Source of the DNA: an uncultured Paraprevotella sp. | GTDB lineage: Bacteria > Bacteroidota > Bacteroidia > Bacteroidales > Bacteroidaceae | NCBI GenBank assembly: GCA_944321565.1 | Contig: CALULT010000003.1 | Span: forward strand, 48,942-112,941 | Length of the DNA: 64,000 nt | Reading direction: 5' to 3' | In this document: positions 56,598 through 64,000 of the stretch, piece after piece | Position numbering within the stretch: the first letter of the stretch is position 1 | Layout: each line of letters starts with the position of its first letter | Program-made: the position numbers and the translations under genes | The notes under the pieces: model-generated | Told to the model about the DNA's origin: nothing | What the model saw: the letters and a program-made list of their open reading frames with translations, nothing else | Database searches by the model: none

Positions 56598-56685
56598 ATG
56601 AAGATACCTTCGTTAGGCGATGAAGGCGTCTTCGTTAAGCGATGAAGGCACTTTCGATGGCACATGAAGATACCTTCGTTGAAAA
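56598..56685. repeat. four tandem 22-bp repeats
   Basis: Four consecutive 22-base units, each beginning ATGAAG and most containing a CTTCG or TTTCG core (for example ATGAAGATACCTTCGTTAGG). Each unit has a small internal GAAG/CTTC palindrome. They lie in the 438-base gene-free stretch 56535-56972, which otherwise holds a decayed gene piece and short AGCTAC-type repeats at about 56870-56935. Confidence 0.8.
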
Positions 56686-56752
56686 ACGGTTAACTTCTAA
56701 CTAAGCAAGGATGCTTATCCAAGTATTCAAGGATACTTGACGATTTATCCTT

Positions 56753-56826
56753 GGTCAGGAACACATAGCGCAGATAAGGGATTTTCCCGGACTTCCGGGC
56801 TGTGTTCGTAGCAAATATCACTGATT
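56753..56826 (-). pseudogene. remnant of an AAA ATPase gene of the neighbouring type
   Basis: Bases 56753-56780 match the interior of the intact ATPase gene (58683-58710, differing at about two positions), and 56778-56826 resemble the sequence upstream of that gene (59303-59351). The two parts are fused, so this is the scar of a second copy that lost almost all of its coding region. Confidence 0.65.
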
Positions 56827-56972
56827 AAGTTAATGAATGTCCACAATCGGCCATTCAGCAACAAGTTACGAGCTACAAAGCTACAAGTTAGCTACGCTCT
56901 GAGCCTTATAAGCAACTTTACTTGTCACTCGTAGCTGAATAGGAGCTTTGCAGATATTCAACATCCTTTTTC

Positions 56973-57662
56973 TCAGAAATTTTCCGGTATCTTAAAGATT
57001 TCTTGGGGTAGCGGATATGGTCCATCTTCTTGCTGAAGTAGTTTTTTGGCAAGCTCGCAATCTTCTGCTTTCAACTCTCCGCGACACACATGCACAAAGT
57101 GACCATCTACAGGAAAACCTAAGCAGCGGTCGTCTATGGCCACATATGAGGTGACCTCAAGATGTTGGTCAAGATAGTCACGTATCTCGGAAGCACGAGA
57201 ATCAACATACTTGCCTTCGGGATGAATGGAGTTGAAATACTTTTGTACTTGTTCTTGCCGAGGTAGAGAAGGTTGGGTGAAACTGCCATCTACCAAACCG
57301 TAATAGTACTTATCAAGGCCATACACAGCCAAGAACAACCTTATGGCATATTCTCCTTCATCGCGCCAATCGGAAGAAATCACAATCTTGGCATCGCTCT
57401 CCTTCAGAATTTCTGTAAGGTAGGCCACAGCCGACTTTGACCAATCGAAGTAAACGGCTGCTAAGTTAAACTTGCGAATATCCTCAGAATATGGTGCTCC
57501 GTGAGGACCTTGCCCGGCTGTGACATACGCATAGTACTCATAATCGGGATTTTGAGCTTCAAGCTGCCGAGCTACATCTCCTATCTCATTAATATGTTTA
57601 AAGCGGTTTTGGCTTCAGGTTGGTTGAAGTACACCGTCTATATCCAAAAAAACAATTCTCAT
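56973..57662 (-). pseudogene. HAD-domain protein (Swiss-Army-Knife RNA repair type) with internal stop
   Basis: From ATG 57662 the frame reads MRIVFLDIDGVLQPT and then meets TGA (57615-57617); after that it is open to 56973 in the same frame. Together it would be 229 residues. HAD motif I (DIDGV), motif II (KIVISSDWR) and a late acidic motif (AIDDR) are present, as in HAD domains tied to RNA repair. Only the C-terminal 151 residues begin with their own ATG (57428), and they lack the nucleophile. The stop is one base change from TGG, CGA or GGA. It may be a recent mutation or a sequence error. Confidence 0.75.
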
Positions 57663-57695
57663 GGCAAAATGTAAAATATAAAAACAATAGGAACA

Positions 57696-59270
57696 CTATT
57701 GAGTACTTACTTTCTCAATCTTCCACTCTCCGATGGTCTTCTTTTCCTTGTCGAAGCTGATGCCGACTTTCACCATCGGCAGACCGCAGAGGGCAAAGCG
57801 TTCGGGGTACTGCTTCAGGTCTATCTGCCCAAGGGCGGTGTCGGCATCCTTGTCCAACTTCAACTCTATAATATATAAAGTATGGGCGGTGCGCATCACC
57901 ACGTCCACCCGTCCACGCGGGGTACGAACTTCTACGTCTGTATAGTAATCCAACAGCGTGAACACCAGATACAGCATTTGTTGGTAATGGCCTTCATAGT
58001 GCGTATTCTCACAATAAGGCATGGTGGAGAGCACCTGCTGCATCAGAGCCAAAGCGCCAGACATGTCATCGTAATAGAGACGCTCGGCCATTTCGCCTAC
58101 CAAGGTATTGATTTGTGCGGGCTGCCGCACATAGTTGGGCAACAAGCTCCGCATCAGCCCGATGTGTACCTCCCGATTGGGAAGGTCCAACAAGTAAAGT
58201 TCCGAAAATGGAGAATAACCTTTGATGGTCAGGTAACCGCTTTGATAGAGCAAGGGAGTGATACTGGTCATATGCTCCGTTGGCGCGTCAAAGTCGGACG
58301 CCATACACCGACGATTTCCTATCTCTTGCGGAATGACATCATATTTACGCAACATCTCTATCAGGTAAGTCGGAGTGCCGCTGCCGAACCAATAGAAATC
58401 CATCTTACCATCATTGAAGGCGTTGAACAGGCTGTAGGGATTGTAGATGTCAGGCGAAGGCCACGTGAAGTGATAACCGTCGTAGTTGGCTTTCAGCTGG
58501 AACAGAAGCCCTTCCTTGTCCGTGTGCAGTTTGGCGGCAAACGCTTCCAAGTCAGCATCCATCTGCGTACGCATTTCCTCTTCGGTAATCCCACAGATGG
58601 CGGCATACTCCGTGAGCATGCTGATGTTCTGTATGTTATTCAGCTCGCTGAAGATGCTCAGTTGGGAGAACTTGGTAATGCCGGTCAGGAACACGTAGCG
58701 CAGGTAAGGGCCGCACGCCTTCAAAGGGCTGTAGAAGTTGCGCATGACATTGCGAAGCACGGGCAGATTCTCGTCCTCGTGCATGACGTCGAGCAACGGA
58801 GCGTCGTATTCGTCTATCAAAACCACGACTTTTTGCCCGGTCTTCTGATAAGCACGCTCTATCAAGCCTTGCAGGCGCTGGTTGGATTCTTTCTCTTCCG
58901 CTACTTTCCCATATACTTGTTCGTACTTATACAATTTCACATTGAGTTCGCTCTCCAACTGTTCACGGTTCATGTTTTTGGCCGTGCTCATGTCGAAGTG
59001 CAGCACCGGATAACGCGTCCATTCCTTTTCCAACCCTTCTATCGCCAATCCTTGGAACAAATCTTTCCGTCCTTCGAAATAGGCATGAAGCGTGCTCACC
59101 AACAGGGACTTGCCGAAACGTCGGGGACGGCTGAGGAACATATACTTGCCTGCGGAATGCGTCATGCGATAGACATGCTCCGTCTTGTCGATGTACAAGT
59201 AGTTTTCTTCCCTCAAATCGGAGAAGGTCTGTATGCCTATGGGATAGAAATTCAATACGGGCTGCTCCAT
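57696..59270 (-). CDS. AAA-ATPase-like/PD-(D/E)XK nuclease protein (AAA-ATPase_like + PDDEXK_9 type)
   Basis: 524 residues. The N-terminal ATPase has a variant P-loop in SRPRRFGKSLLVST and a Walker B in VVVLIDEYDAPL. The C-terminal 100 residues carry a PD-(D/E)XK nuclease core: GRVDVVM then YIIELKLDK. This family is present in many near-identical copies in Bacteroidetes and is often found in mobile or variable regions. Its role is unproven; a mobile or defence function has been suggested for the fold. A decayed second copy lies about 2 kb to the left. Confidence 0.88.
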   Translation of the reverse strand: MEQPVLNFYPIGIQTFSDLREENYLYIDKTEHVYRMTHSAGKYMFLSRPRRFGKSLLVSTLHAYFEGRKDLFQGLAIEGLEKEWTRYPVLHFDMSTAKNMNREQLESELNVKLYKYEQVYGKVAEEKESNQRLQGLIERAYQKTGQKVVVLIDEYDAPLLDVMHEDENLPVLRNVMRNFYSPLKACGPYLRYVFLTGITKFSQLSIFSELNNIQNISMLTEYAAICGITEEEMRTQMDADLEAFAAKLHTDKEGLLFQLKANYDGYHFTWPSPDIYNPYSLFNAFNDGKMDFYWFGSGTPTYLIEMLRKYDVIPQEIGNRRCMASDFDAPTEHMTSITPLLYQSGYLTIKGYSPFSELYLLDLPNREVHIGLMRSLLPNYVRQPAQINTLVGEMAERLYYDDMSGALALMQQVLSTMPYCENTHYEGHYQQMLYLVFTLLDYYTDVEVRTPRGRVDVVMRTAHTLYIIELKLDKDADTALGQIDLKQYPERFALCGLPMVKVGISFDKEKKTIGEWKIEKVSTQ

Positions 59271-59549
59271 TGTCTTTTCCTTTTATTCCAAAAGCAAAGA
59301 TAGGATTTTTTCCGAACTTTTGAACTGCATTCGTGGGAAATATCACTGATTTCTTGAAGAAGCCATCGGGCGAGATTGAACCGATAAACCGGCAAAGCCA
59401 GTGGCAAGCACAGTCTTGCCAGTCAAAGTTACATTTGAAGTCAAACATATAACATATAAAAAGAATGTCTTTGAGTCAGTCCGAAAAGCCGGTTGCGGGA
59501 AACGATACAATAGGCTTATGCCTCCGATGCATATAACTGACTTCTTTGT

Positions 59550-59587
59550 ACGATTACTAATCGTGCGGCGTTACGATTACTAATCGT
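59550..59587. repeat. two copies of the palindrome ACGATTACTAATCGT
   Basis: The copies (59550-59564 and 59573-59587) are identical, each a perfect palindrome around a central base, eight bases apart. The layout is that of a dimer-binding operator pair or a recombination core. Confidence 0.75.
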
Positions 59588-59710
59588 ACAACTTGGTAGG
59601 CTATATGGTTTGCTTTTCCCAATTATAAGACATATCGATGCAACCCCACTTTCAGACCGCTCCCTTTCTTTATAGTCTTTCAAAGGCAGAAAACACCTCC
59701 CGGTGACCAA

Positions 59711-59764
59711 AAGATACTTGCCGCCTAGAAAGAAGATATACGGACTTGGGCAAGTAAGTATCTT
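59711..59764 (-). terminator. long hairpin downstream of the recombinase gene
   Basis: AAGATACTTGCC (59711-59722) pairs with GGCAAGTAAGTATCTT (59749-59764) with a small bulge. On the minus strand it comes about 65 bases after the recombinase stop and is followed by TTTT. The same AAGTAAG/GATATCTT words occur in the inverted repeat at 7.3 kb. Confidence 0.45.
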
Positions 59765-59827
59765 CGCAATACGTCAGTTTTTGTTTCGTGGAATTTTGAA
59801 GAGAGCCGTATTCCATCTGCTTGGCCT

Positions 59828-60673
59828 TCAAATCAAATCGCTTATCTTCACCCCTTCCGTCAGGCTCATCCAAGAATGCCTTGCGGCAGTCATGGTCAAG
59901 GGAAAGGAAAGGCCCAACATCTTTCCCACCTTCTTCAGGTTGCGGTTGACGGTGTGGATGGCCGCGTCATGCTGCCGCCATTGTTCCTTCGGGTCTTTCA
60001 CCGTGATAACAGGAAAAAGGAAAGGAGTGCCGGGGCGGGCGTGTTTGTCCACGATGTCCTGCAAGTAGGCGTTCCAGCGAATGTTTTCCTCCCTGTCGGT
60101 GACTTTCGACATGTAGGTCAGGCGGCCGTCCTTGATGTTGTCTTTCGTCAGATAGAACAAGTCGCGGCAGGTCATGCCTTTGGTGAATATGGCGAAAAGG
60201 AAGAGGTCGCGGGCAAAGATGACGGAGGGATGAAGTCCGCTCAGGTCCAAATAGCGCAACCGTATCACCTCTTTGGGCGTCAGCCTGTTCTGGTCTTTCT
60301 TTGCATGGTAGCTTACGTCCACGCCTTGGAACGGATGGCACTCACGAGCCATGCCATCGGCTACGGCCAATTGGTACACCCTTTTCAAGTTGCGGATATA
60401 AAGTGCGACGGAATTTCTCCCTAATTCCTGGTTCTTCAGCCAAGTGTGGTAGTTCCGTACCAATAGGGAGTCGAAATCTTTGAAGGGTATTTCATTTTTG
60501 CCTAAAAAAGCAATGAATTTCCGGAGATACATGTTCAGCTTGTTGGCTGCATCGTACCGGCCTTCGTCCTGCATGCTCCCGATGCAGGAACGCGTGTAGG
60601 CGATGAAGCCGATCTCTTTTTTTGCAGTCAATCCCAAGGCAACTGTCTGCATTTTCTCTTGTTTGTTGTCCAT
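59828..60673 (-). CDS. tyrosine-recombinase-like protein lacking the catalytic tyrosine
   Basis: 281 residues. Residues about 20-110 form the SAM-like core-binding domain (GFIAYTRSCIG, NSVALYIRNLKRVY). The catalytic domain follows with FTKGMTCRDLFYLTKDNI, where Bacteroides relatives have Arg in place of the Lys, and TAARHSWMSL as the HxxR-type box. The chain ends soon after, without the GHxx...Tyr segment that carries the nucleophile (usual length about 300-400). It could bind DNA but should not recombine it. It sits between the nucleotidyltransferase-like gene (38 bases) and the cargo zone, a place where integrase-like genes are common in Bacteroides capsule loci. Confidence 0.8.
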   Translation of the reverse strand: MDNKQEKMQTVALGLTAKKEIGFIAYTRSCIGSMQDEGRYDAANKLNMYLRKFIAFLGKNEIPFKDFDSLLVRNYHTWLKNQELGRNSVALYIRNLKRVYQLAVADGMARECHPFQGVDVSYHAKKDQNRLTPKEVIRLRYLDLSGLHPSVIFARDLFLFAIFTKGMTCRDLFYLTKDNIKDGRLTYMSKVTDREENIRWNAYLQDIVDKHARPGTPFLFPVITVKDPKEQWRQHDAAIHTVNRNLKKVGKMLGLSFPLTMTAARHSWMSLTEGVKISDLI

Positions 60674-60711
60674 GTTTCTTTTCCTTTATTTCGCCTGTGC
60701 CGTCAATGCCA

Positions 60712-61812
60712 CTAAACATAGCCTTTGCATATCCTGTAAACCCTTTGATAGACCCAAAAAGCATAACCCCACAGGGTTTCCCGGGGATAGGCTGCGAGAA
60801 AACGGAGACGATAGGTGAATTTGCTCAAAAAATATGAGGCTGTCTTGCCTTCAGCATGGCGGATACCGGTGTTGTATTGCCCGAAATTCCCGGTCTGCAT
60901 GATTTCCTGCAGGATGAACTTCCCTTCTTTTTCCGAAGGAGGAACCAAAAGGCGGGCATCATCCAGCCCGAAGGTTTTCTGCAAGATATACATGATGCCG
61001 GATGCAAAACGCCGCAAATGGAGTTCATCCAGCATGCCTGCTGCCGTTTGGCGTTCCTCTGCCGTGCAACCTTTTTCCAACAACAGGGCATAGTCCATCA
61101 GTTGCCTCAATCCGATGCCTTCGTCGAAGAAATGTTGATAAATGTGGAGCAGCAAGAAGATGCGGTTCATCTCCGCCGTGGGAACGGCAATGCTGCCCGC
61201 TCCTTCCGGAAGTTCCACTTCATGGGCAAACTGTTCGTCCGCCTGCCGGGTGAACCATCGTTGCAGTTTCCGGTTATCCGGCCATGCGCATAGCCATGAC
61301 GGCGTGAAATGTAATTCTATCTCGACTCCCTTGACCACGGGGAAATCCACATGATGGTAGCGCGCCTTGGCTTTCGGGACATGTCGCCGCACGTATGCCA
61401 TGATTCGTTCCCGCCCTCCATCCAACCAAATGTCTATGTCGCCGGGCATGCGATGCAACGGTTGGGGATACCACAAGGCATTCCCTGCTCCCTTCAGCAC
61501 TACCGGCCTGAAACCTTCCTGCCTGAACTTACGCGAAACAGCCACGGCGCATTGGTTCAGCTTGCGGTTCGCCTGTTCCAATTCTTGCACCGCGCCAAAC
61601 CATCTTAGCACCACCTCTTTCGGCGGCCTGCATCCTTCGGGCAAGCGGCACACCCCATCGAACACGACTCCCAACATGGCCTGGCGGACTGCCATGCTCC
61701 ATATCCGGCTCCAATCTTCGGCGGCGAGACAAAGGGAACTGTCCCATTCCTCTTTGCCCAATGCCATCCGCAACAAGCGGAAAAAGATTTGTTCTACATG
61801 TTCCTGTGGCAT
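60712..61812 (-). CDS. nucleotidyltransferase family protein (NTP_transf_5-like)
   Basis: 366 residues. The nucleotidyltransferase core is seen in VVLKGAGNALWYPQPLHRMPGD with the metal-binding GDIDIWLD, followed by VEIELHFTPSW. The C-terminal half is helical. Such proteins are found at the 5' end of many Bacteroides capsule loci, but the nucleotide donor and target are unknown. ATG 61812 is preferred because GAGG stands six bases before it; ATG 61842 would overlap the NusG-like stop. The longer open frame upstream lies inside the NusG-like gene and is not coding. Confidence 0.8.
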   Translation of the reverse strand: MPQEHVEQIFFRLLRMALGKEEWDSSLCLAAEDWSRIWSMAVRQAMLGVVFDGVCRLPEGCRPPKEVVLRWFGAVQELEQANRKLNQCAVAVSRKFRQEGFRPVVLKGAGNALWYPQPLHRMPGDIDIWLDGGRERIMAYVRRHVPKAKARYHHVDFPVVKGVEIELHFTPSWLCAWPDNRKLQRWFTRQADEQFAHEVELPEGAGSIAVPTAEMNRIFLLLHIYQHFFDEGIGLRQLMDYALLLEKGCTAEERQTAAGMLDELHLRRFASGIMYILQKTFGLDDARLLVPPSEKEGKFILQEIMQTGNFGQYNTGIRHAEGKTASYFLSKFTYRLRFLAAYPRETLWGYAFWVYQRVYRICKGYV

Positions 61813-61834
61813 GACGACCTCAAATGGATTACAG

Positions 61835-63349
61835 CTATGCATGCAGCCACACAGTGCGCAAGTATCTGCGCCAGATAGCGAGGTGGGTGGTGGCGTTGAT
61901 TTCCTTGCAGATGCGGATGCACGTGTTTGCCAACTCGTTTTTGGCTTGGTCCACTCCGTCTTCCGTCGTGGTGACAGCAAATACATTCAGCGTCTCACTT
62001 CCTATCCCGAAGTTTTGAATTGCTTTTACCGCAGCCCCTGGGTCGGTCAATACCTTATATAAGGTGGGGGCAAAGCTGCGGAAAGACTCAATGAGTTTTT
62101 CTTTCTCCGCATCTGCCGTTCCGTTACGGGCGGCATGAAGGGTTCCATCCACCAGCTTCTCGTTGGCTTTCCCATCAGTCAGAAAATACTCTCCGAGAAA
62201 ATCATTCCAGTTGGCGAAGAGGATGTATCCGTCTGTTTCCGTGGGATTCTTCATGATGCCGACATGGGCGAAATAGGTGGTGGTGGCGGTTCCACCCTTC
62301 CCCTTTGTGGGGTAATACACTTCTTCCGTGATGTCCGCCTTACGGATGAATTCGGTGAAATCCTTGTGGCGGATCGTGGCCTCCTTTTGGTCTTTTATCA
62401 TTTCCATGCCCGAAGTCGGCGTGAGGAAAGGGCGCAGTGTGGCCTTGTTCCAATGCTGTTTCACGTATCCCGGATTGTCGTGCTCATATCGTGCGAGATT
62501 GATGACGAGTTCGGCTTCCTTGCCACCAATTTGCTCCAAGCGCATTCCCAATGCGGACTCGCCTCGTTTATGGAGGTCTTTGCAGAGGGACACTAGCGAG
62601 GGTTTGACGGACAAGTATTCCATGATGCCGTAGAGCATGGGAAGCATGCGTCCACCATAACCGCATGCTTGCAGCAAACCGATGAGGCAGTCTGCGGCAC
62701 GGGCTTTTTCCGTGCCGATGGAGAGGCGGTCGGCCTCGACGTTGTGCAGGCGGACAACATGCAGGTCGTAGATGTTTGGGTAGGAAACGGTCAGGTGGCT
62801 GCCCGGCATCATGCCTTGCACTTGGAACACCAGCCCTTTTTTGCGGTTCAGGCGGCAAACATAGCCTTCGCATCCTGCCAAGGGGCCGTCGAGCACACGT
62901 ACAATCTCGTTGGCTTGGTTGCCCTCGCGAGGATTGAAAGCATAGTCTGTATATGGCCGTTCCAAAACGACAACCATTTCGGCATAGTTTTCGTTGAAGT
63001 CCTTGAACGCCCTCATCTGGTCTTCGGGAATGATGCAAGGCGTGGCTTTTTCATCGGGTGTCCGCTTGCGGTTGTAACGCAAGAAAGCATTGGGGCAGTT
63101 ATCTCGCAGGAACTCAACCAATGCCCCCTGTGTGGCCAGCACGAACACATAACCGTCGAAAAGCGTCGCTTTGCGCTCATTGGAACCTAGACGCACGTTG
63201 ACAGTGGTACGGGTGGGGCAATAGGCTTCAAGCACATTCCTGACCTCCCCCTTCTTCTGTTCGATGAGGTCGCTCAATTCGCGTTCATGTCCAGGCTGTG
63301 TGCGTACAAGAAACCAATGGTAGTCTATGTGGTTGAGTTTGTCGGGCAT
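61835..63349 (-). CDS. UpxY-type NusG paralogue with a large C-terminal extension
   Basis: 504 residues. The first 170 or so are a NusG N-terminal domain (HWFLVRTQPGHERELSD, LFDGYVFVLA) and the next 40 a KOW motif (IVRVLDGPLAGCEGYV). UpxY proteins of about 170-190 residues let RNA polymerase read through the leader of their own capsule operon. Here about 290 further residues follow; they are not familiar to me and have no membrane segment. It is the first gene of the locus, with AAGGA nine bases before ATG 63349. Likely role: operon-specific antitermination, with an added function for the extension. No UpxZ-like inhibitor gene is seen next to it. Confidence 0.85.
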   Translation of the reverse strand: MPDKLNHIDYHWFLVRTQPGHERELSDLIEQKKGEVRNVLEAYCPTRTTVNVRLGSNERKATLFDGYVFVLATQGALVEFLRDNCPNAFLRYNRKRTPDEKATPCIIPEDQMRAFKDFNENYAEMVVVLERPYTDYAFNPREGNQANEIVRVLDGPLAGCEGYVCRLNRKKGLVFQVQGMMPGSHLTVSYPNIYDLHVVRLHNVEADRLSIGTEKARAADCLIGLLQACGYGGRMLPMLYGIMEYLSVKPSLVSLCKDLHKRGESALGMRLEQIGGKEAELVINLARYEHDNPGYVKQHWNKATLRPFLTPTSGMEMIKDQKEATIRHKDFTEFIRKADITEEVYYPTKGKGGTATTTYFAHVGIMKNPTETDGYILFANWNDFLGEYFLTDGKANEKLVDGTLHAARNGTADAEKEKLIESFRSFAPTLYKVLTDPGAAVKAIQNFGIGSETLNVFAVTTTEDGVDQAKNELANTCIRICKEINATTHLAIWRRYLRTVWLHA

Positions 63350-63641
63350 GTCTGGTTTCCTTAAAAAGTGTTCCTTATGTTACCCTCATGACAGTCGCAT
63401 GACGGCTAATTATTACCTCTCCGAACTTGAATCATCACGCATTGAAACTTATCCATTAAGTCTTCGGGCGTTGTTTACAACATTCTTTAGGTTTAACGAC
63501 AGCATTCCGGAATAGAAACTCAGCAACAATGGCCTGCCGTTGTTATGTGACAAGAAGCGCAAAGCGCACTACGCTTTAATTTAGATACTTCCATATCACA
63601 AGTTTTTGATATTCTATCAATTAAATCATTCCAGCTTCACT
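63350..63641 (-). promoter_or_regulatory. leader of the capsule operon, without a leftward promoter of its own
   Basis: No gene is seen. A hairpin around GGC/GCC (about 63524-63545) and GC-rich repeats at 63550-63575 (GCGCAAAGCGC) may be pause or termination sites on which the NusG-like protein acts. I find no TAnnTTTG element reading left in this stretch. Confidence 0.5.
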
Positions 63642-63661
63642 GTTTTATATTATGAAGCGTC
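63642..63661. repeat. left inverted repeat of a probable invertible promoter
   Basis: Twenty bases (GTTTTATATTATGAAGCGTC) that recur in exact reverse complement at 63824-63843. The two copies enclose 162 bases containing a promoter -7 element. Confidence 0.85.
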
Positions 63662-63805
63662 AAAACATTACAACTTACTAGTAATCAACGTGGAACATTC
63701 TGCGTTTTTCAAAATTGGTCGAACAAATGCTGTTCATGGGAAAAAATAATCGCGAACTATGAAAAAATTTAGGTCATAAACATCACTGTAATAAATCTTT
63801 TTTAT

Positions 63806-63813
63806 TACATTTG
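63806..63813 (+). promoter_or_regulatory. -7 element inside the invertible segment, pointing away from the capsule operon
   Basis: TACATTTG matches TAnnTTTG on the plus strand. It is the only such element between the repeats and no leftward one is present. Inverting the segment would place it near 63672-63679, reading toward the NusG-like gene. A clear -33 element is not visible. Confidence 0.6.
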
Positions 63814-63823
63814 CAGAAAATTC

Positions 63824-63843
63824 GACGCTTCATAATATAAAAC
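63824..63843. repeat. right inverted repeat of a probable invertible promoter
   Basis: Exact reverse complement of 63642-63661. From here to base 64000 the sequence is AT-rich and no gene is visible. Confidence 0.85.
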
Positions 63844-64000
63844 ATCAAATTTCGTAGAACATTTCCAAGCGTTTTGCCAGCGAAAAATTTTGCTTTCAGT
63901 TTCTGTCCGTTAAGGCAAGATATTTGAAGTGATTTAAACTTTTTGTTTTCGTGAAATTTTCTTCAGTAACAAGACTGCAAATGCCAAGTAATTCCAAGAC

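Larger units (their letters stand above)
59271..59827. other. gene-free segment with paired palindromes and a hairpin
   Basis: No frame in this 557-base stretch looks like a gene. It contains the ATPase upstream region, two copies of a 15-base palindrome at 59550-59587, and the hairpin at 59711-59764 that lies past the recombinase gene. Confidence 0.6.

Noticed and set aside
56598-56685. Possible CRISPR array
   Set aside because: The units follow each other directly with no unique spacers, and no cas genes are in the window.
57882-59303. 473-codon plus-strand open frame
   Set aside because: Antisense shadow of the AAA ATPase/nuclease gene, which has clear Walker and PD-(D/E)XK motifs.
61842-61986. 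Upstream extension of the nucleotidyltransferase-like gene
   Set aside because: It overlaps the 3' end of the NusG-like gene, and its Ser/Thr/Pro/Arg-rich translation is a frame shadow.
1-64000. tRNA, rRNA or known riboswitch genes
   Set aside because: I scanned the gene-free stretches by eye and saw no tRNA cloverleaf or rRNA-like sequence. A covariance-model search would be needed to exclude small RNAs fully.

Overview
The window looks like a chromosomal piece of a Bacteroidales bacterium, most likely Bacteroides or a close relative. Supporting this are a fused FeoA-FeoB iron transporter, pyruvate phosphate dikinase, carA-carB next to a long PurF-type protein, surface-glycan enzymes with signal peptides, UpxY-type NusG regulation of a capsule operon, and several promoters of the Bacteroides form (TTG, about 19-20 bases, then TAnnTTTG). 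I cannot name the species from sequence alone.

From 1 to about 28.5 kb the content is mostly core and metabolic. It holds a lipoprotein fragment, a UPF0597 (CyuA/YhaM-like) enzyme, FeoAB, a BASS-family transporter, an rRNA uracil methyltransferase, ppdK, a DUF2264 glycan protein and a DUF3298 lipoprotein. A colinear minus-strand run follows: purF-like, carA, carB, a DASS/SLC13 transporter, cysC, cysD, cysN and a sulfotransferase. The last five form a complete sulfate-to-PAPS-to-sulfonated-product unit that resembles the steroid-sulfonation locus described in Bacteroides. A GH28-like beta-helix enzyme closes the core part.

At 28.7-31.1 kb an IS4-type element with a broken transposase sits exactly between the stump of a tyrosine integrase and the stump of an Rpn-type nuclease. 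From 32.0 to 63.35 kb lies a capsule/exopolysaccharide locus read on the minus strand (5' end at the right). It begins with an unusually long NusG/UpxY paralogue, a nucleotidyltransferase-like protein and a tyrosine recombinase without its catalytic tyrosine. A cargo zone follows (AAA ATPase/nuclease, a HAD gene with an internal stop, a helical protein, an HExxH metalloprotease). Then come the polysaccharide genes: flippase, two Wzy-like polymerases, acyltransferase, two pyruvyltransferase-family proteins, an FrhB-like protein, several glycosyltransferases, a GH16 enzyme, and a MenD-like ThDP enzyme with an SDR. A CHAT-protease gene lies inside the operon, and a plus-strand toxin-antitoxin pair has been inserted beside a glycosyltransferase fragment.

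Two layers of possible phase variation stand out. Upstream of the operon, perfect 20-bp inverted repeats enclose a 162-bp segment carrying a promoter -7 element that now points away from the capsule genes (an apparent OFF state). Inside the operon, four capsule genes carry homopolymeric G/C tracts of 7-10 bases. One of them (C7 in the acyltransferase) puts the gene out of frame, and a single added C would restore a full-length protein. Several other genes here carry single stops or frameshifts. Sequencing error cannot be excluded for any of them.
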